A stretch of 64,000 bases of DNA from Anaeramoeba flamelloides (taxonomy: Eukaryota; Metamonada; Anaeramoebidae). The stretch spans positions 3,162,001-3,226,000 of the forward strand of contig JANTQA010000057.1 in the NCBI GenBank assembly GCA_027625915.1. Direction: 5' to 3'. Below the pieces are notes generated by a model. That model worked only from the letters and a program-made list of their open reading frames with translations, searched no databases and was not told the origin of the DNA. Position numbers and translations under genes: made by a program. Shown here one piece after another: positions 1-12,849 of the stretch; the stretch's first letter is position 1, and each line of letters starts with the position of its first letter.

Positions 1-1714
1 TGTCGAATCCTTGTCTTCAATTTCTTGTTTCAATTCAATGAGTGTAAGGTCTGATTCTTGTAATAATAGATCTTTTTCTTCCAATTCTTCTCTTAATTCC
101 GTTTCGTCTAATTCTCTTTGTTCGTCAAGTTCTTTATTTAAATTGATCAATGTTTGTAAATCATCAATTTCAGTTCTTTGTTTCGAAATGGTTTCTTCTA
201 ATTGCAAGATTTTTTCACTCAGATCTTCAATCATTTCTTGATATTGCGAACTCTCATCAAGTTGTAATTTTAGTTCTTCCAGATCATCATTCAATATGTT
301 GTTTTTTTCATTGACCAATGTTAATTCTTCTTGTAAATCTTGAACCAATTCATTTTCTTCTTTCAACACTTCAATCTCCTCCATTAACTCTTTTTTTTCT
401 TCATCACCTTGTTCTTTGATATTCAAAAGTGCATCTCGTAACCTTTCGTTTTTAGCCATCACAATCTTATAATTGCTTTGGTCATCTCTGTTTGTTAACA
501 ATTCTCCTTCTCCTGCTGCATCAATTTCAAGCTTTAAACTGTTTAATTCAATTTCTAATTCTTCAATTTGAAGCTCCTTTTCTTCAACTTCAAGATTGCT
601 GTTCTCAAGTTGTTGTTCCAATTGCTCTTTATCCATTGTTAGCTTTTCCAACATGTCATTGAGATCGTTTAATTCTTCTTCAAGCTCGTTTGATTTGTTG
701 TTGTCTTCATTGGTGCTAATCTCGGTATTTTTGATCTTAATTTCAAGCATTTTAATATTGGTTCTTAATTTGTCATTGTTGATCCTTTCATGTTTTAAGT
801 CTTCTTCCAGGTTATTTATTGTTTCTAAATAGCTTTCTTTGCTTTCGCTTGAGACTATGTCCTGCTTTGTGATTTCCAGACTCTCATTTTGTGTTTCGTT
901 TTCTAAGCTTTCATATTTCTTTTGGAGTGATGCCAATTCCTTTTCTAATCGTTTGATCTTCAAGTTGGCAGATTTTAAAGAGACACCTCCTTGTGGCTTT
1001 TCTGCTGGCTTTGTCTTTGCTTTCGATTTCTGAAGTTTTAACTCACTTTCAAGTTCTTGCTTTTCAAAGTTCAGTGTTTCAACCTGTGATAGCAACTGTT
1101 TGTTTTCATATTTCAATTTCGAGATTTCTCCTTTGTTGTCAACAATTTTTGGGCTTCCTTTCTCTTTTGATTTGGAAACAGTTTTGGTGCTGCCTTTTTC
1201 TTTTGATTTGGAAACAGTTTTTGGACTGCTTTTCTCTTTTGACTTGGAAACAGTTTTGGTGCTGCCTTTCTCTTTTAACTTGGATTGTGTTCCCTTGCTT
1301 GTGCCTTTGATTTTTTTTTGGTCCTGTTTTTTGTCGTAGACGTTTTTTACTTTCGAAGTCGTTGTTTTCCTTGGTTGTTTTGGTTCCAATTGTTTTGGTT
1401 CCAATTCTTTTGGTACTTGGTGAGTTTTTTTTCACCTTTTGGCGAATCTTCTTTGTCTTTGTCTTTGGTTTTTCTTTTTCTTTTTCTTCTGTTGTGCTCT
1501 TGTTACTTAAGTTATCGAGTCCTTCAACTAAGTCATCAATTTCGCTAAAGTCGATTTCTGATTTGATTGATTTTTTTGTTTTTTTAACAGTCTTTTTAAC
1601 TCTGCCTCGTCCTCGTCCTCTTCCCTTCACTTTTGTTTTTGCTCTTCCTCTTCCTCTTCCTCTTCCTCTTCCTCGTGTTTTTTTTTTAACTCCCGTTGTT
1701 GATGTACTGCTCAT
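1..1714 (-). pseudogene. Dynactin p150Glued-like gene, copy 1, N-terminal part (partial, frameshifted)
   Basis: This is the N-terminal half of a second copy of the p150-like gene at 16752-20853, cut by the left window edge. The start ATG is at 1712-1714 and gives a Ser/Thr-rich start, then RG repeats, a Lys-rich stretch, 11-residue KSKEKGS repeats and the start of a long coiled coil. Nucleotide match to copy 2 is near-complete across the coding part and continues upstream. Within about 60 bp (near 1311-1370) this copy has four single-base insertions relative to copy 2, three of them in T runs, giving a net frameshift after the first roughly 110 codons. Downstream (1-1300) the frame matching copy 2 stays open. 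Either this copy is a young pseudogene or the cluster of homopolymer differences is sequencing error. Confidence 0.7.
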
Positions 1715-2170
1715 TTTTTTTTTTTATTTAAAATTTTTTTTTTTAAAAAAAAATAAAAAAAAAAAAAAAAAAAAAATATTTGAAAAAAATGAAATTCTTT
1801 TTTTTTGTTTTATCAAATGAGCTATTTTAAGCTTTTCAAATTCTCTCTTTGACCAATTAAGTTGGTTGTGGTTTTTTTTTCATTTTAAAAAACATATTTG
1901 ATTATTAATATTATCAGAATTTTCACAAGCAAAGACAAACCTTATTATAATTACTTGAGAAAAATTAATAAAAAAGATTTTTTTTAATCCTTATTTGAGC
2001 AATCGACCTTGGTTTTCTTCTGATTTGGATCTCTTCTATTTTTTTTGAACAATCTTTCAAACAACTTTTCAGAAAGACAACCAACTGTTATGAAATAATT
2101 TTTATTTCAAATTAACCTTTGAAAAATAATTCCAAACAGAGTAGTTCTTTTTGAAATAACTTGAATTAGA
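1..2170. repeat. Segmental duplication, copy 1 (pairs with 19143-21310)
   Basis: Position 1 matches 19143, and the start codons at 1714 and 20853 align with a net offset change of only 3 nt. The match runs through the 5' flank, nearly exact to about 2055 and then with small indels to about 2170, where it fades. The duplicated unit therefore includes the proximal promoter region. The left end lies outside the window. Confidence 0.85.
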
Positions 2171-2510
2171 TTCACAGTGATTGTCTTGTAAAAAGTTCAA
2201 AGTTACTTCAAATACTGATAAATTCAAAGCAAGGTCTGAAAATTTTTTTTTCTTTTTCTATTTTTTTTCTTCTTTTGACTTATTTTTGAAGAAAGATTTT
2301 CAAAACCATTAATAATGTAAACCAACTTAAGAAAAATAATTAACTTCAAAATATTCTAAACCAAGAGCTGCTTTAAAGTATTGTCTTACAATTTGATTAA
2401 ATGAAAAAGAACTTGAAATTTTTTTATCTTTTGAGGAATATATCATTAGATAAAGGATTTTTAATTCACAACTAAGATCTATTTTAGTAAAATAAAAAGT
2501 ACAATTAAGG
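1715..2510. other. 5' flank of p150 copy 1 and AT-rich spacer
   Basis: The stretch begins with T- and A-runs directly upstream of the start codon. The first 450 bp or so are shared with copy 2. No coding sequence is seen. A core promoter cannot be assigned from sequence this AT-rich. Confidence 0.5.
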
Positions 2511-2677
2511 TACTGGTATTTGAATTTTAAATGGGAAAAATTTTCACTTCATTTTCATTTCCTTTTTCAAACAAAGCCACAAATTGCAACCTACTTCTTT
2601 TAAAACTCTATTTGGAAAAGAAAAGAATGGAAAAGGAAGTAAAAATTTATTTCCCATTTAAAATTCAAATACCAGTA
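2511..2677. mobile_element. Small TA-flanked inverted-repeat element (MITE)
   Basis: The ends are about 28-bp inverted repeats: TACTGGTATTTGAATTTTAA at the left and its reverse complement at the right. The interior also pairs partly. The size (167 bp) and TA at each end fit a non-autonomous Tc1/mariner-type MITE. No second copy was noticed in the window. Confidence 0.6.
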
Positions 2678-2802
2678 TCATTTTCATTATAAATGTGTTT
2701 CCAAATCAAATATTTAACTTGGTGATCGAAGACATAAGTTCAAGTTAGTCAAATTGCTCTAAAAAACCTATTCATAAATTAGGAAACAATAAATTATTAG
2801 TG

Positions 2803-3234
2803 TTGTGGAAAAAAAGTGAAACTGGAAAAAAAGTGAAACAAGGTTTTTAATTGGGAACATTAAGAGAACCTGAAAATGAAAAGTAAAATCAATAAAAAGA
2901 AGAAACCAATTAACTTCAAATAATAACCCATTGTATTATTTTCAATCAACCCAACAAATACAATTTAAATCAACTTTTATATCGAAATTTTTCTTGTAAT
3001 TTTGGAGATCTTAAAAATAGTCAATTTTTTGAACAAATTTTTAATAATTGATCAATCAAAGAAAAACCCACACTAAAAGATAGTATTTAAAAAACTGTTA
3101 TTGTGACGAATACTTCATTTTGTCTTTATTTATTTATTTATTCTTTTTTTCATTGATCTTACTTTGAATTTTCAGTAAGGTTCCCAATTAATGTTCCCAA
3201 TTAAAAACCATGTTTCACTTTTTTTCCACAATGG
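2803..3234. mobile_element. Inverted-repeat element of about 430 bp
   Basis: The left end reads TTGTGGAAAAAAAGTGAAAC and, after an internal near-duplicate of GGAAAAAAAGTGAAAC, TTTTTAATTGGGAACATT. The right end carries the reverse complement, with the GGGAACATTAA module repeated. The interior is AT-rich and non-coding. It is probably a non-autonomous DNA transposon. I could not define a target duplication. Confidence 0.5.
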
Positions 3235-5199
3235 TTAGATTTTTTACTAATGATCCTAATTAACAATATTGTAAATTTTGGGTTTTTTTTTTGTTAATTC
3301 CTTTCCCAAACCTAAGGAAATTCCCAAAAAAAAGTATTTCAGTTGTTAAAAATTCATATTTAGAACCTCCAAAAAAAAATATTTTTTCATTTTTTTAATT
3401 TCAAAGATTAACTCAATAATGAACAACATAAAAACCCAAAGATTGATAAATTTATTAGGTTTTCTTTTTTCGTAAGGGACTAGTCTATAATATTTTTCTA
3501 TAACCAATTTCTATATAAGGATTCCTTATTTAGAAATATGTTTAATATTGAAACTAAACAGAGTTTTTCAAATCAAAATAATTGTCAAAAAATTTTTTCT
3601 ATCTTGATTAAATTTAGGTAAAAAAAATTAATAGAGACTATTACCTTATATGAATTGTATTTCACATATATTCTAATATTTGTGAAAATCTTGAGGTAAA
3701 ATAATCTAGAAGTTAATTATTTTATTTTTTAAATAATTATCATTTTTTAGAACTTGATTTTCATTTCAAGACAAATTTAAGAAAGTTATTTTTTTGGACA
3801 ACTAGTATAAAAATAAGATAACAAATAATAAATTTTCTGGTTATATTTATCTTGTATATTTCAAAAAATAAAAAACCTTTCTAAAATATCACTCTACTAA
3901 TTTAGAGTTATATTGAATATTTCAAATTTGTTTTTTTACTTCAATTATTTTTTTTCCCTCAATATCCCCCCCCCCCCCAACCCCAAAGAAAAATAACTTA
4001 CATAATTTGATATATTGTTTCGAAAATGAGAAAAATATATTCCTTATTTTCTCAAATTCATTCAAATAACTTTATTTATTTCCACTTTTTAGTAACTAAC
4101 TTTGAACCAAATTTACGGCACAAGAAAAATCTCAATTTAAATTAAATTTTTTTTTTAATTTTTTTTTTCTGAATTATTTGACTACTATGAGAATTTTGTT
4201 CAGTAATATTTGATTTTTTTGTGTAAAAATTTCATTAGCATTTGGTTCCTTACAAATTAAACTGGCGGTATTGATATTCAGGTTTTTTTAAAAAAATTAA
4301 TTAAAATTAATGTTTGAGAAAATTTGGTCTATTTTTAACAAATCTTTTGAATTTGAAAAATCATTATTTAATTAATATCAAGATCTTAAAAAAACTTATT
4401 ATTATAATGTGTTGTTATTATTATTTAATGATATCATTTATACATGGGGGGAATTTTGAATGATTTTTTAGAGTTTTTTGATAAAAAATGATTCGTATCA
4501 AAAAACCTAAAAATGGAGATATCACGTTTTCCTCAGTTAATTCACCTTTTGTATAAGAATTTTTAAATTATTTATTTATAAATTGTTTTCAAAGATTAAA
4601 AAATCTATCTCTTATCCATTAGATACAATAAATAAACTTGTTTTCAGTCAAAGGGTCCAGTTTTATTGAATAAATAGAACATATTATATGAGTTTAATTC
4701 ATTATTATTCTCAAAATAAAATTTCATTTTTAGATCAAATTCATTTTTTCTAATTTAGCCAAATTAATCGATTTTTCTTTTTTTTTTATTTAATATTTCG
4801 ATTTTTGCTATTTTTATTTCTTTTTTCTTATTTATTTTTTTTTTTTAAAAAAGTCAATTTGAACCACAAAAAAATGTTTGAAACTCCTAATTAACATTTA
4901 GAAAATTGAAGCTTTATATTTTCTTTTAAAATTTATAAATTTACTTGTTTACAGTTAAAAAATCTTAGAGCCACACTTTTAATTTCCGAAAGAAAGTGAG
5001 AAAATTTTCAATACTTTCCAATGAAAGCGGGACTAAAAATTTTATATTTATTATTTTTTTTTTTGAAATTTAACTTTTTTTCGTACTTTTCTTTTATAAA
5101 TCTTTACTCTAATTCAAAGTTTATTATTGCTCTTATTTCTTAATATTTTCGTTTGGCCAATTCTTAAAAAAAGTGAATTTTTCATTTTTTGACTGATCA
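3235..5199. other. AT-rich spacer, no gene seen
   Basis: Both strands are dense in stops. There is a poly(C) run near 3967-3978 and many A/T homopolymers. No recognisable coding, RNA or repeat end was found. Confidence 0.6.
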
Positions 5200-7250
5200 T
5201 ATTTGAGTTAAATTGAGTTTATATTTCTTGATTTTCTATAAATTAAAAAGATTTCAAGATTGGAATTCGGGTATTATTAGTATTTTAACTAAGTTCTCTT
5301 ATTTCTATAATTATCTTCATAAACTGGACAATTTCGAAAAAGATATTCCAAAATTTCAATTTTATCTATTTTTTTTATTTGATTTTTTACAGAATTTAAA
5401 AAACAATCTTTGTTCAAAACATAAGATCACCAGTTTAGATAATTTGTAATTCTTCTTAATTTTAAAATTGAAATAGAGCCTTTCTATTTTAAAAAAAATT
5501 TTTAATTTTGGATTTTCAGGGACTGAAAAAAAAAACGAGTGAAACATTTAATTCAACTCTATCCTTTCAAATTATTGGCAACCACTTCAACCTTTCGTGT
5601 TTTTTATTCTAAATATCAATAAATTTTCAGAATAAAATATAAAAAACTGCAAATCACCTTATTATTTCCCGGGTTTATAAGCCGTAATTTTAAACTCTTT
5701 GGTTTTTAGGAATTCTTCCCAATAGTCAAAAATATAAGTACTCAATGGCACTTAACACATGGGCCATTTGTTTAAAGTATAATTATATCTAATACCTTTT
5801 AAATATTCTTGATCATTACTCTATACCTTTTTATTATTAAGTAATCTCTAAATTGATTAAGATCCGTATCTAGTATTTTTAGGCTTTATTTACTTTCCAA
5901 TTAATATTCTCTTGTCTTTTTTTTTTTTTTTTTTAATATTTTGATATGTGTTCAAAGGTTACGAATATCTATTAATTTTTTTAGTTGATATTTCTTTTAT
6001 TTATATGAATTCTGACTGGATCTATTTTTTTTAAGTTTTTAATAATTATTCTTGGAGAATGTGAATTAATTGTTAAAAAAATTGTGAATTTAATGTTTAC
6101 AGTCAGTTTCACTTTTAAGGCACAAACTTTCAACCAAATTTAAGGCACAAAAAAAATCTCAAATTAAAGCACAAAATTTTCTCTTCTAGTAAAATAAATT
6201 GCAAAAATTAAAAATTCCAAATTTTGTGCCTTAATTTGTAATTTTTTTGTTCCTTAAATTTCGTTGAAAGTTTGTGCCTTAAAAGTGAAACTGAACGTAT
6301 CTAAAAATCTCTTATGTTGAAATCTTTTTGGGTTGAATAAATAATTTTCCATTAATATATTATTAATATGTATTAAATAAAAATCTACAATTACCAATCC
6401 ATTTGGATAATTTATGTGATTAGAAATCATTTTGATTTTTTTTTATCATCTTTAACTTTTTAGAAATGCTTTTTTTGTAAATATTTTTCTTCTCCAAGCC
6501 AAATTCCTAAGTATTTTATTTACTGATAACTTTGCTATTTTTAAAATTTGATCAATATTGGAATTCATTTCATATTCTTGGATAATGATAGAAATGATTG
6601 TTAACTTTTCTTAATTTCTGGAATAGGTTCTTCAATTGAAAAAATCAAGATATCTCCAAACAATTTAACGAGTTCAAATAAATCTTTAATTTTTTCCATT
6701 TCAAAGATATGTTGATAAATCAAAACATCATAAGGAGAATGTTATATCCTTGGTCATATCCTATTCTTTCATTTTTAAAATATCATTGAACTAATTAGTA
6801 TTGTTTTTCATTTATAATATATTTATCCAGAGCTTAATGAAACAGTAATAGTTCATTAATCATATCAAAGCATTCTTTGATATTGATTGTGATAATAAAA
6901 AATTCTTTTTTTTTATATTTCTTTTTTGGTTTTTTTGAGTTTTGTTGAAGTTTGTATAAGAAATTTAGAACATCTTACTATGTATAGATTTTTTTTTATT
7001 TAACGAAATTGAGAATCTGATACTCGATTCTAAATTAGAAAATTCCTTTATAAATTAATTTTCAAAAAAATCTTGCTAAAGTATTCTTAATTGAAAGTAT
7101 TCAATAATTTAAAGGAATAAATTCATCTCCTGCTTTATGGATAAATAAAATGTAACTTATTTTAATTGATAAATTATTTCTTCATATACAATGTTAATCC
7201 AATTTAAAAGTTTTTTTTCAAATTAAATTATTATTATTTATACCACTTAC
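5200..7250 (-). mobile_element. Strongly decayed LINE fragment (ORF2 reverse transcriptase to C-terminus)
   Basis: Translated minus-strand pieces match the better LINE at 33.4-39.6 kb in the same order. Near 5362-5500 there is a stretch ending in CKKSNKKNR that parallels CKKPKKNR of the LINE C-terminal knuckle region. At 6450-6780 there is a DQG...INIS stretch parallel to the YQGDPLSP...FADD reverse-transcriptase region. At 6830-7250 DNA phrases such as CTCCTGCTTTATGGATAAAT match the upstream part of the reverse transcriptase. Many stops and frameshifts make it dead. A palindromic MITE sits inside at 6098-6299. Confidence 0.6.
6098..6299. mobile_element. Palindromic TA MITE, family 1 (within LINE relic)
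   Basis: It starts TACAGTCAGTTTCACTTTTA and ends with the inverted form, here with an ...ACTGAACGTA variant. The two arms pair over nearly the whole 200 bp. A TA flanks each end. Confidence 0.85.
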
Positions 7251-7918
7251 ACAAATGTATAAAGATAAGAATAAAAATCCACAATTTTCAAGTTCAAATA
7301 ATTTCCCAAAATTTTCAATTTAAAAGAGATACTATTTCATTTTATGTATTCAAAAAAGTCAGGGAATGAAAATAAGTTCAGAAAACATTATTTATCGTTG
7401 ATATTAGAAAAAAAGTTTTTGTTCTTGATTCATCGATTCTTATATTTAAGAATCAAAATCTTGAAATTATAAACATCTATTTATTCGAAAAATGATTAAT
7501 TATATTAGACTTGTTTAAAAAAATATTCAATAATCCATCAAAAACCAAAAAGAAAAATCACATTTTCCAAAATCATACAAAACCGATTAAACTCTCATAT
7601 TTAGAAAAATGGCCAGGTCTCACCTAGTTCTAAAGTAATTAACCAAGTATTCTATTGATACCCCCCCCCCCCACTTTAAGAAATGATATGTTGGATTATT
7701 ACTGAGTTCTTAAGTATTATTTGTAAAGCTTATAAAATAGATTTAAATTTTAATTTTTCCTAATATTAATAATCTTCCGAATATTAACAATTAATAATTA
7801 TTCCACAACTTATTTTCATATATTGGATTTTTTCCAGTCAAAGGACCCCAGTCACAATAAGTAGAATACTTGTTCTTAAATGGTTTGAATGGCAATTAGA
7901 AGAAATAAATTTATTTAA

Positions 7919-8116
7919 AGTCAGTTTCACTTTTAAGACACAAACTTTCAACGAAATTTAAGGCACGCAAAAAATCTCAAATTAAAGCACAAAATTTGGA
8001 ATTTTTTTTTTTTACAATTTATTTTACTAGAATCTGAATTTTGTGCTTTAATTTGAGATTTTTTTGTGCCTTAAATTTCGTTGAAAGTTTGTGTCTTAAA
8101 AGTGAAACTGACTGTA
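7919..8116. mobile_element. Palindromic TA MITE, family 1
   Basis: This is a full palindromic copy. The left end reads AAAGTCAG, so its TACAG start is mutated; the right end ACTGACTGTA is intact. Confidence 0.85.
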
Positions 8117-9185
8117 GGAAATTTCATAATTAATATCATTTTTGAGTATATTTACTTTTTTTTATATTTTTATTATTTTTTAACATAATTTATTTTCATT
8201 TTTTTTTTTGATTCCAAGATCCCAAGCTATTTCCAAGAAAGTTGGGCAAATTTATTTTAAAATATATTTATGCAACTCAATCTTCAAAATAGGATTTAAA
8301 TATATAAAATCATTAACCACCATTTATAGATTCTTGATAATAATTCAATTTGTTTCTTAGTATTGTATTACAGAAATAAAATGTTTTAAAATTTCTGATC
8401 TTGATTTTATCTGATATTTTTTTATGGTGAAAATTCGTGTTTATTATTTTCTTTTTGATCGAAAAAAATATTTTCATAACTTGTATAATCTCAACAAAAT
8501 TTACAATATAATTAAAAACATATAACTACGTTTTTGTGTTTAAAAAATTATTTGTTCCCTTTCCATTTTTCCGGTTTTTTATTGAAATTGGTCATTCATT
8601 GCTTTAACCAAAAAAAGTGCTATTTTTTTTTTTCATTTTTTGGGAATATTTTAACTAACATGTTTTAAATTAAATATATAAGTGGTTGGCTTAATCGGTA
8701 TAAATATTAAACTTAATTTGGTATGGTTAATTAATGATTACCACCACTAAAAAAGACTATTTTTTATGGAATGTAAAAAAAAATGCCCCACTTTTTTGGA
8801 AATACCTTATTCACTTAGTAAAAAAGTGTAATTCTAATGATATTAAAATGGTAAAAGTGATTGTAAGGAAATTATATTGATTTCTATTGGAATTTTATTT
8901 GATCATCAATATCAAGATCAAAATGAACCTTCCCATTTTGGTTTCTCTCAATGTTTACCTAAGAATTTGAGTTTTTTAATTTTTAAGAAAATCTATTGAT
9001 TTATTAGTTTTATTTCAGATAGATATCAACAATTCTTGAATATTTATTATTATAATTATTTCTTATTTACTCTCCAAGGGTCAATTATAAATAATAATTG
9101 ATATTTCAAAAAAATGTTGGTACACTTTGACTGAAACAAATTTTATTTATCAAACAAATTCAAGAAAATTTTTTTCATTTGTTAG
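8117..9185. other. AT-rich spacer, no gene seen
   Basis: No coding frame longer than background, no RNA gene and no clear repeat ends. Confidence 0.6.
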
Positions 9186-9938
9186 GGGATTAGCCTCTAC
9201 CAAGGAGAAGTCGAAGATTAAAGTGTGTTGTTATTGGGTTTAACCACATTAGTGTTACATGGTTGAAATGTCGCTAAAAAATCGATTAGTCAAGTAGTAA
9301 TATTTGTTGATCCTCATCAATTAAAAATGATCCTTGTATTAGTAAAAAACCCAAAAATTTCAGAATAAAATCTACATTCCACTACAAATTTAAAGATTGA
9401 ATTATCAATATTCAGACTCCAAAGTTGCAAAATATATTTCTTAAATTTATGGCAAAAGGTAGATTAGTAGCTAAAAAATTCTTATGTTTTAAAAAATTAA
9501 ATAATTAACCAATCGATTTTTGGACAAATTATTTCTGAAATATTGGAAATATATTGATGTTACAATTACTTTGTAAAAAGGAAAAAAAATTAATCAGTCT
9601 TTGTGTTTTTTAAATTGATGATTATTGAGTAAATCTTTGAAATTAAAAAATTATAAAAAATAGTTACTTTTGGAAGTTCTAAAGGTGAATTATTAAATAC
9701 TATCATACTATTATTTGGGTTTATATTTTTTGATTTGGAAAAGGAAATTTAAAAAAAAGATTTCCAAAATGAAAATTTTTAATAGAGATCATTAGAGTAA
9801 AAAAAACAAAATAATTTAAAGTGAAATAAGATTTATAATAGATTTTTTAGAGATATTTGAGATATAACGTACTAATATCATCCACGCCCAAGTATAACAT
9901 ATTTTGATTATAGAGAAATCTATGGTTATGCTAATCCC
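9186..9938. mobile_element. TTAA-flanked non-autonomous element, copy A
   Basis: It starts GGGATTAGCC and ends GCTAATCCC, giving short terminal inverted repeats. The right flank is TTAA and the left flank TTAG, one base off. The copy at 12850-13598 is homologous along its whole length. The interior has no transposase. A TTAA target is typical of piggyBac-type transposition, although the ends read GGG...CCC rather than the usual CCC...GGG. Confidence 0.7.
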
Positions 9939-10389
9939 TTAAAAAAAGATTATTTCCAAACAGTAATTATACTCAAAAAATATTAATATCTGAAAGTTAA
10001 AGTGAAAAAAAATTCGTTTTGTAGATGAGTAAAAAAAAAATTACATCCAATAAAAACGCACTTTTTTTCTTTACTAAATACCTTTCATCAAGTAAATATG
10101 AAGAACAACAAAAAAACCCAAATTACTGTAATAATTTGAAGTTCTGAAATGTTGTTAATATTGTAAATAGACTGTATTACGAATGACGAAAATATAAGTT
10201 CAAGTAATTGTTTTCTGGAACTTGAAATGTTCAAGTGTATTTTTTCATACTATTGTAACGATCACAATTAGTATAACATTATTTTTGAATTTAAAAAGAA
10301 AAAGACTATTAATGAACAAGATTTTCAAATGTGAATTTTATATTTTTTAATTTTTATTAAATCTTAAAAAAAGTCAAAATTAATGAATA

Positions 10390-11259
10390 TTAAAAATGTG
10401 AAAATAGGTTCCCTCTATCTTCGACATGAAAAGAAGAGCAAATAGGACGAGTTTTGATTCTGTTGTTTGAAATATCAAGAAGATCTAATTGCTTTTTAAT
10501 TAATTCTTGGGGTAATTCCCGAATTAAATTGTTATCAATGACTAAGATCCTCAATTTGGCGCATTTTGAAATGCCATTGGGTATTTCGGGTATTAAGTTA
10601 TCTGAAAAATAAACGTCTTTAAGTTGTTTAAGATCCCAAAAATTTGAAGGGATGCTTGTAATTCCATTGTGCCTAAAATACAAATACTGCAGATTCGGGA
10701 AAATTTGAGAAAATGTCTTGGGAATGCTTTCGATTTCGTTGTCGTCAAAAGAAAGCCAAATTAATGTTTGCATTTGGATTGTACCAAAGGGGAATTTTGT
10801 AAAATTGTTATGCCTCAAAGACAGCCCAGACAATTTGGGGAGCTGGGAAAGCTTTTCAGGGATTTTGCTTAATTTGTTATAGTCCAGACCCAGGTTCCTT
10901 AAAGTTGTGATCTTGAAGATCTGTGGCGGAACAGCTGTGAACTTGTTATGGTGGATCTGAAGCGAGGTCACACGAAGCTTTTCAATTTCCTTTGGCAACG
11001 AGGACAAACGGTTCCAAGACAAATCTAAGATCCTCAAATTCTTCCAGAAGACTAAATTTTCTCCATTTAGGAACGACGAGATTGGTAAAACATTCGAAGA
11101 GTGACCTGAAAGATCCAAGTCTTTTTTATTTTCCTTTTTTTGTTTTTCGAATTCTTGTTTAAAGATAAATTGAAAATGTTGTGTGTGTAGTTTTAATTGG
11201 CTTTTGAGAATTTTTGAATTTGTTCTTTTTTTTTTGATTGTTTGCAGCCTTGATCGCAT
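10390..11259 (-). CDS. Leucine-rich repeat protein
   Basis: This is a 289-residue single-exon protein with nine consecutive leucine-rich repeats of 21-23 residues from about residue 75 to 275. Each follows LxxLxLxxNxLxxIPxxxxxL, for example LDLSWNRLSSLPKEI. The short repeats with Pro after the hydrophobic pair are the kind found in SHOC2 and plant PIRL proteins, which act as protein-binding scaffolds, often around small GTPases. The first 45 residues are Lys/Arg-rich and may be unstructured. There is no signal peptide or membrane segment, so it is probably cytosolic. Base composition is clearly less AT-rich than the flanks, as expected for an expressed gene. No kinase, Roc or other catalytic domain is attached. 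The start is the only ATG at the frame head. Partner and pathway cannot be told from sequence. Confidence 0.9.
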   Translation of the reverse strand: MRSRLQTIKKKRTNSKILKSQLKLHTQHFQFIFKQEFEKQKKENKKDLDLSGHSSNVLPISSFLNGENLVFWKNLRILDLSWNRLSSLPKEIEKLRVTSLQIHHNKFTAVPPQIFKITTLRNLGLDYNKLSKIPEKLSQLPKLSGLSLRHNNFTKFPFGTIQMQTLIWLSFDDNEIESIPKTFSQIFPNLQYLYFRHNGITSIPSNFWDLKQLKDVYFSDNLIPEIPNGISKCAKLRILVIDNNLIRELPQELIKKQLDLLDISNNRIKTRPICSSFHVEDRGNLFSHF

Positions 11260-12845
11260 TTTTTTAATGTTTTTTGTTTTTTTATTGTTTTGTGATTTTT
11301 TGTGTTTTGGAAAATTTGGAATAAAAAAGCGATTTTTGTTTATTTTTAAATTTTTTTAGTAAAAAATTTTCCTTTTTTTCAACTAAAGATAAAAAAATGA
11401 GAAATTCCTGGGATTTTGTTCACAAATAAAAAACCATTCCCAACACCTGAAAACAAATTTATAATTTATCTTTTTCCGAAAAATTTTAAAGGAAGAAGAT
11501 TTAAAATTGGGAGTTTTTGTGAATAAACAACAGTAAGTATTTAAAGCAGTTTCCACTTTGTTAAGTCAACATTCAAATTAAAAGTAATAAAAAATTCTTT
11601 TTATTATTTGTAAAGTGTTTTTTCACATTTGAAAATTTATTTTTCCTCTTTTTTCTTTAAAATATGTTTATTAAGGGAATAACCCCAGAATAAATTTGTT
11701 GGTAATGAAAGTATGTCTTAATTTAGAGAAAATGATATTGGTTCTTTGTCATTAAAAAGTACACTAAAAAAGCTATTAAAAAATATTACTGTTCTTTTCT
11801 AATTTATAAATTCCCAATTTACTGTAGTCAAAATAAAGTGTGCAAAAAATTTAATAAGTGTTTCAAAATAAAACACGTGTTTTATTATTATAGTTGGCCA
11901 ATACATTAACCGATAAAGGAAACCAATAATAAACCCTAAAAAATTTTTGTATTGATTTCTTAAAGTTCTATCATTAAAAAGAAATTCGAAAAATGAAAGA
12001 TCAAATTGCAAAATTTATCTTAAAAAATAGAGTAAATTTTTGATTATTAAATCATCAAAACAAAAAAATTCAAAAAAATTGAGAATATTATCGAAAATTT
12101 TCAACTATTTCAATTCATAATTTAAATTTTACTCAAAATTACCAGTCCTCTACTTTTAAAATTGATTTGAACTTAGGTATACTATTTGATAGTAGATTGG
12201 ATGTTGCCTTGGTACAAGAATAAAAAAAGCACGGATAATATTTTGAAACATGGATTATAGTTGTTGTGCATGCTTTATTTTGATCACTGAAATCTCAAGT
12301 TTCAAAAATAAAGAAATTCAAATTAATAAAACTCAAGATTATCATGATTAAATGAGATAGTGAAGATCTAGGTTTTTTTCAACAAATTAAGAGAATTGGT
12401 ATGGTATATATTTTAAGAATCCAAAATAAAAATTTTTCTTTTTTAATTGGAATATGGTAGTATTGCTTGATATACTAAAGTGGCTATATTACTTTTCCTT
12501 CTACTTTTAAAAAAAGAAGGATTTTTTTTTGAATTTTATAAAAAAAAACAGAGAAGAAGTATAATAATCAAATAGTGTGGTTATATTTTGGTAGGCCAAA
12601 TCGAAGAGGGGAAAGTGTATTACAATGTATCTATTTTGGGTATCTGATTGCCTTAAAATACAGATACTGCCCTCTGGTGATTAAATCAATATAAACTTAT
12701 ATTAGTATTAACTTCGATGTAGTAAGGTGTAGCGTTAATCGAGTGTTATGGTGGTGTTTTTAAAATTTTCTATATAATTAGCATCATAGAAAACAGCTAA
12801 CAAACTATTCAACAATTAGGGTTTGTAAAAAAAAACTTTTTCAAT
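11260..12845. other. AT-rich spacer, no gene seen
   Basis: A 70-codon minus-strand frame at 11799-12011 has background composition and no recognisable domain. A GC-richer patch near 12590-12740 has no coding signature. Confidence 0.5.
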
Positions 12846-12849
12846 TTAA

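Noticed and set aside
596-1820. Plus-strand frames over the p150 copy 1 N-terminus (Leu/Phe/Ser-rich, membrane-like)
   Set aside because: Antisense of the coiled-coil gene; the same frames appear opposite copy 2.
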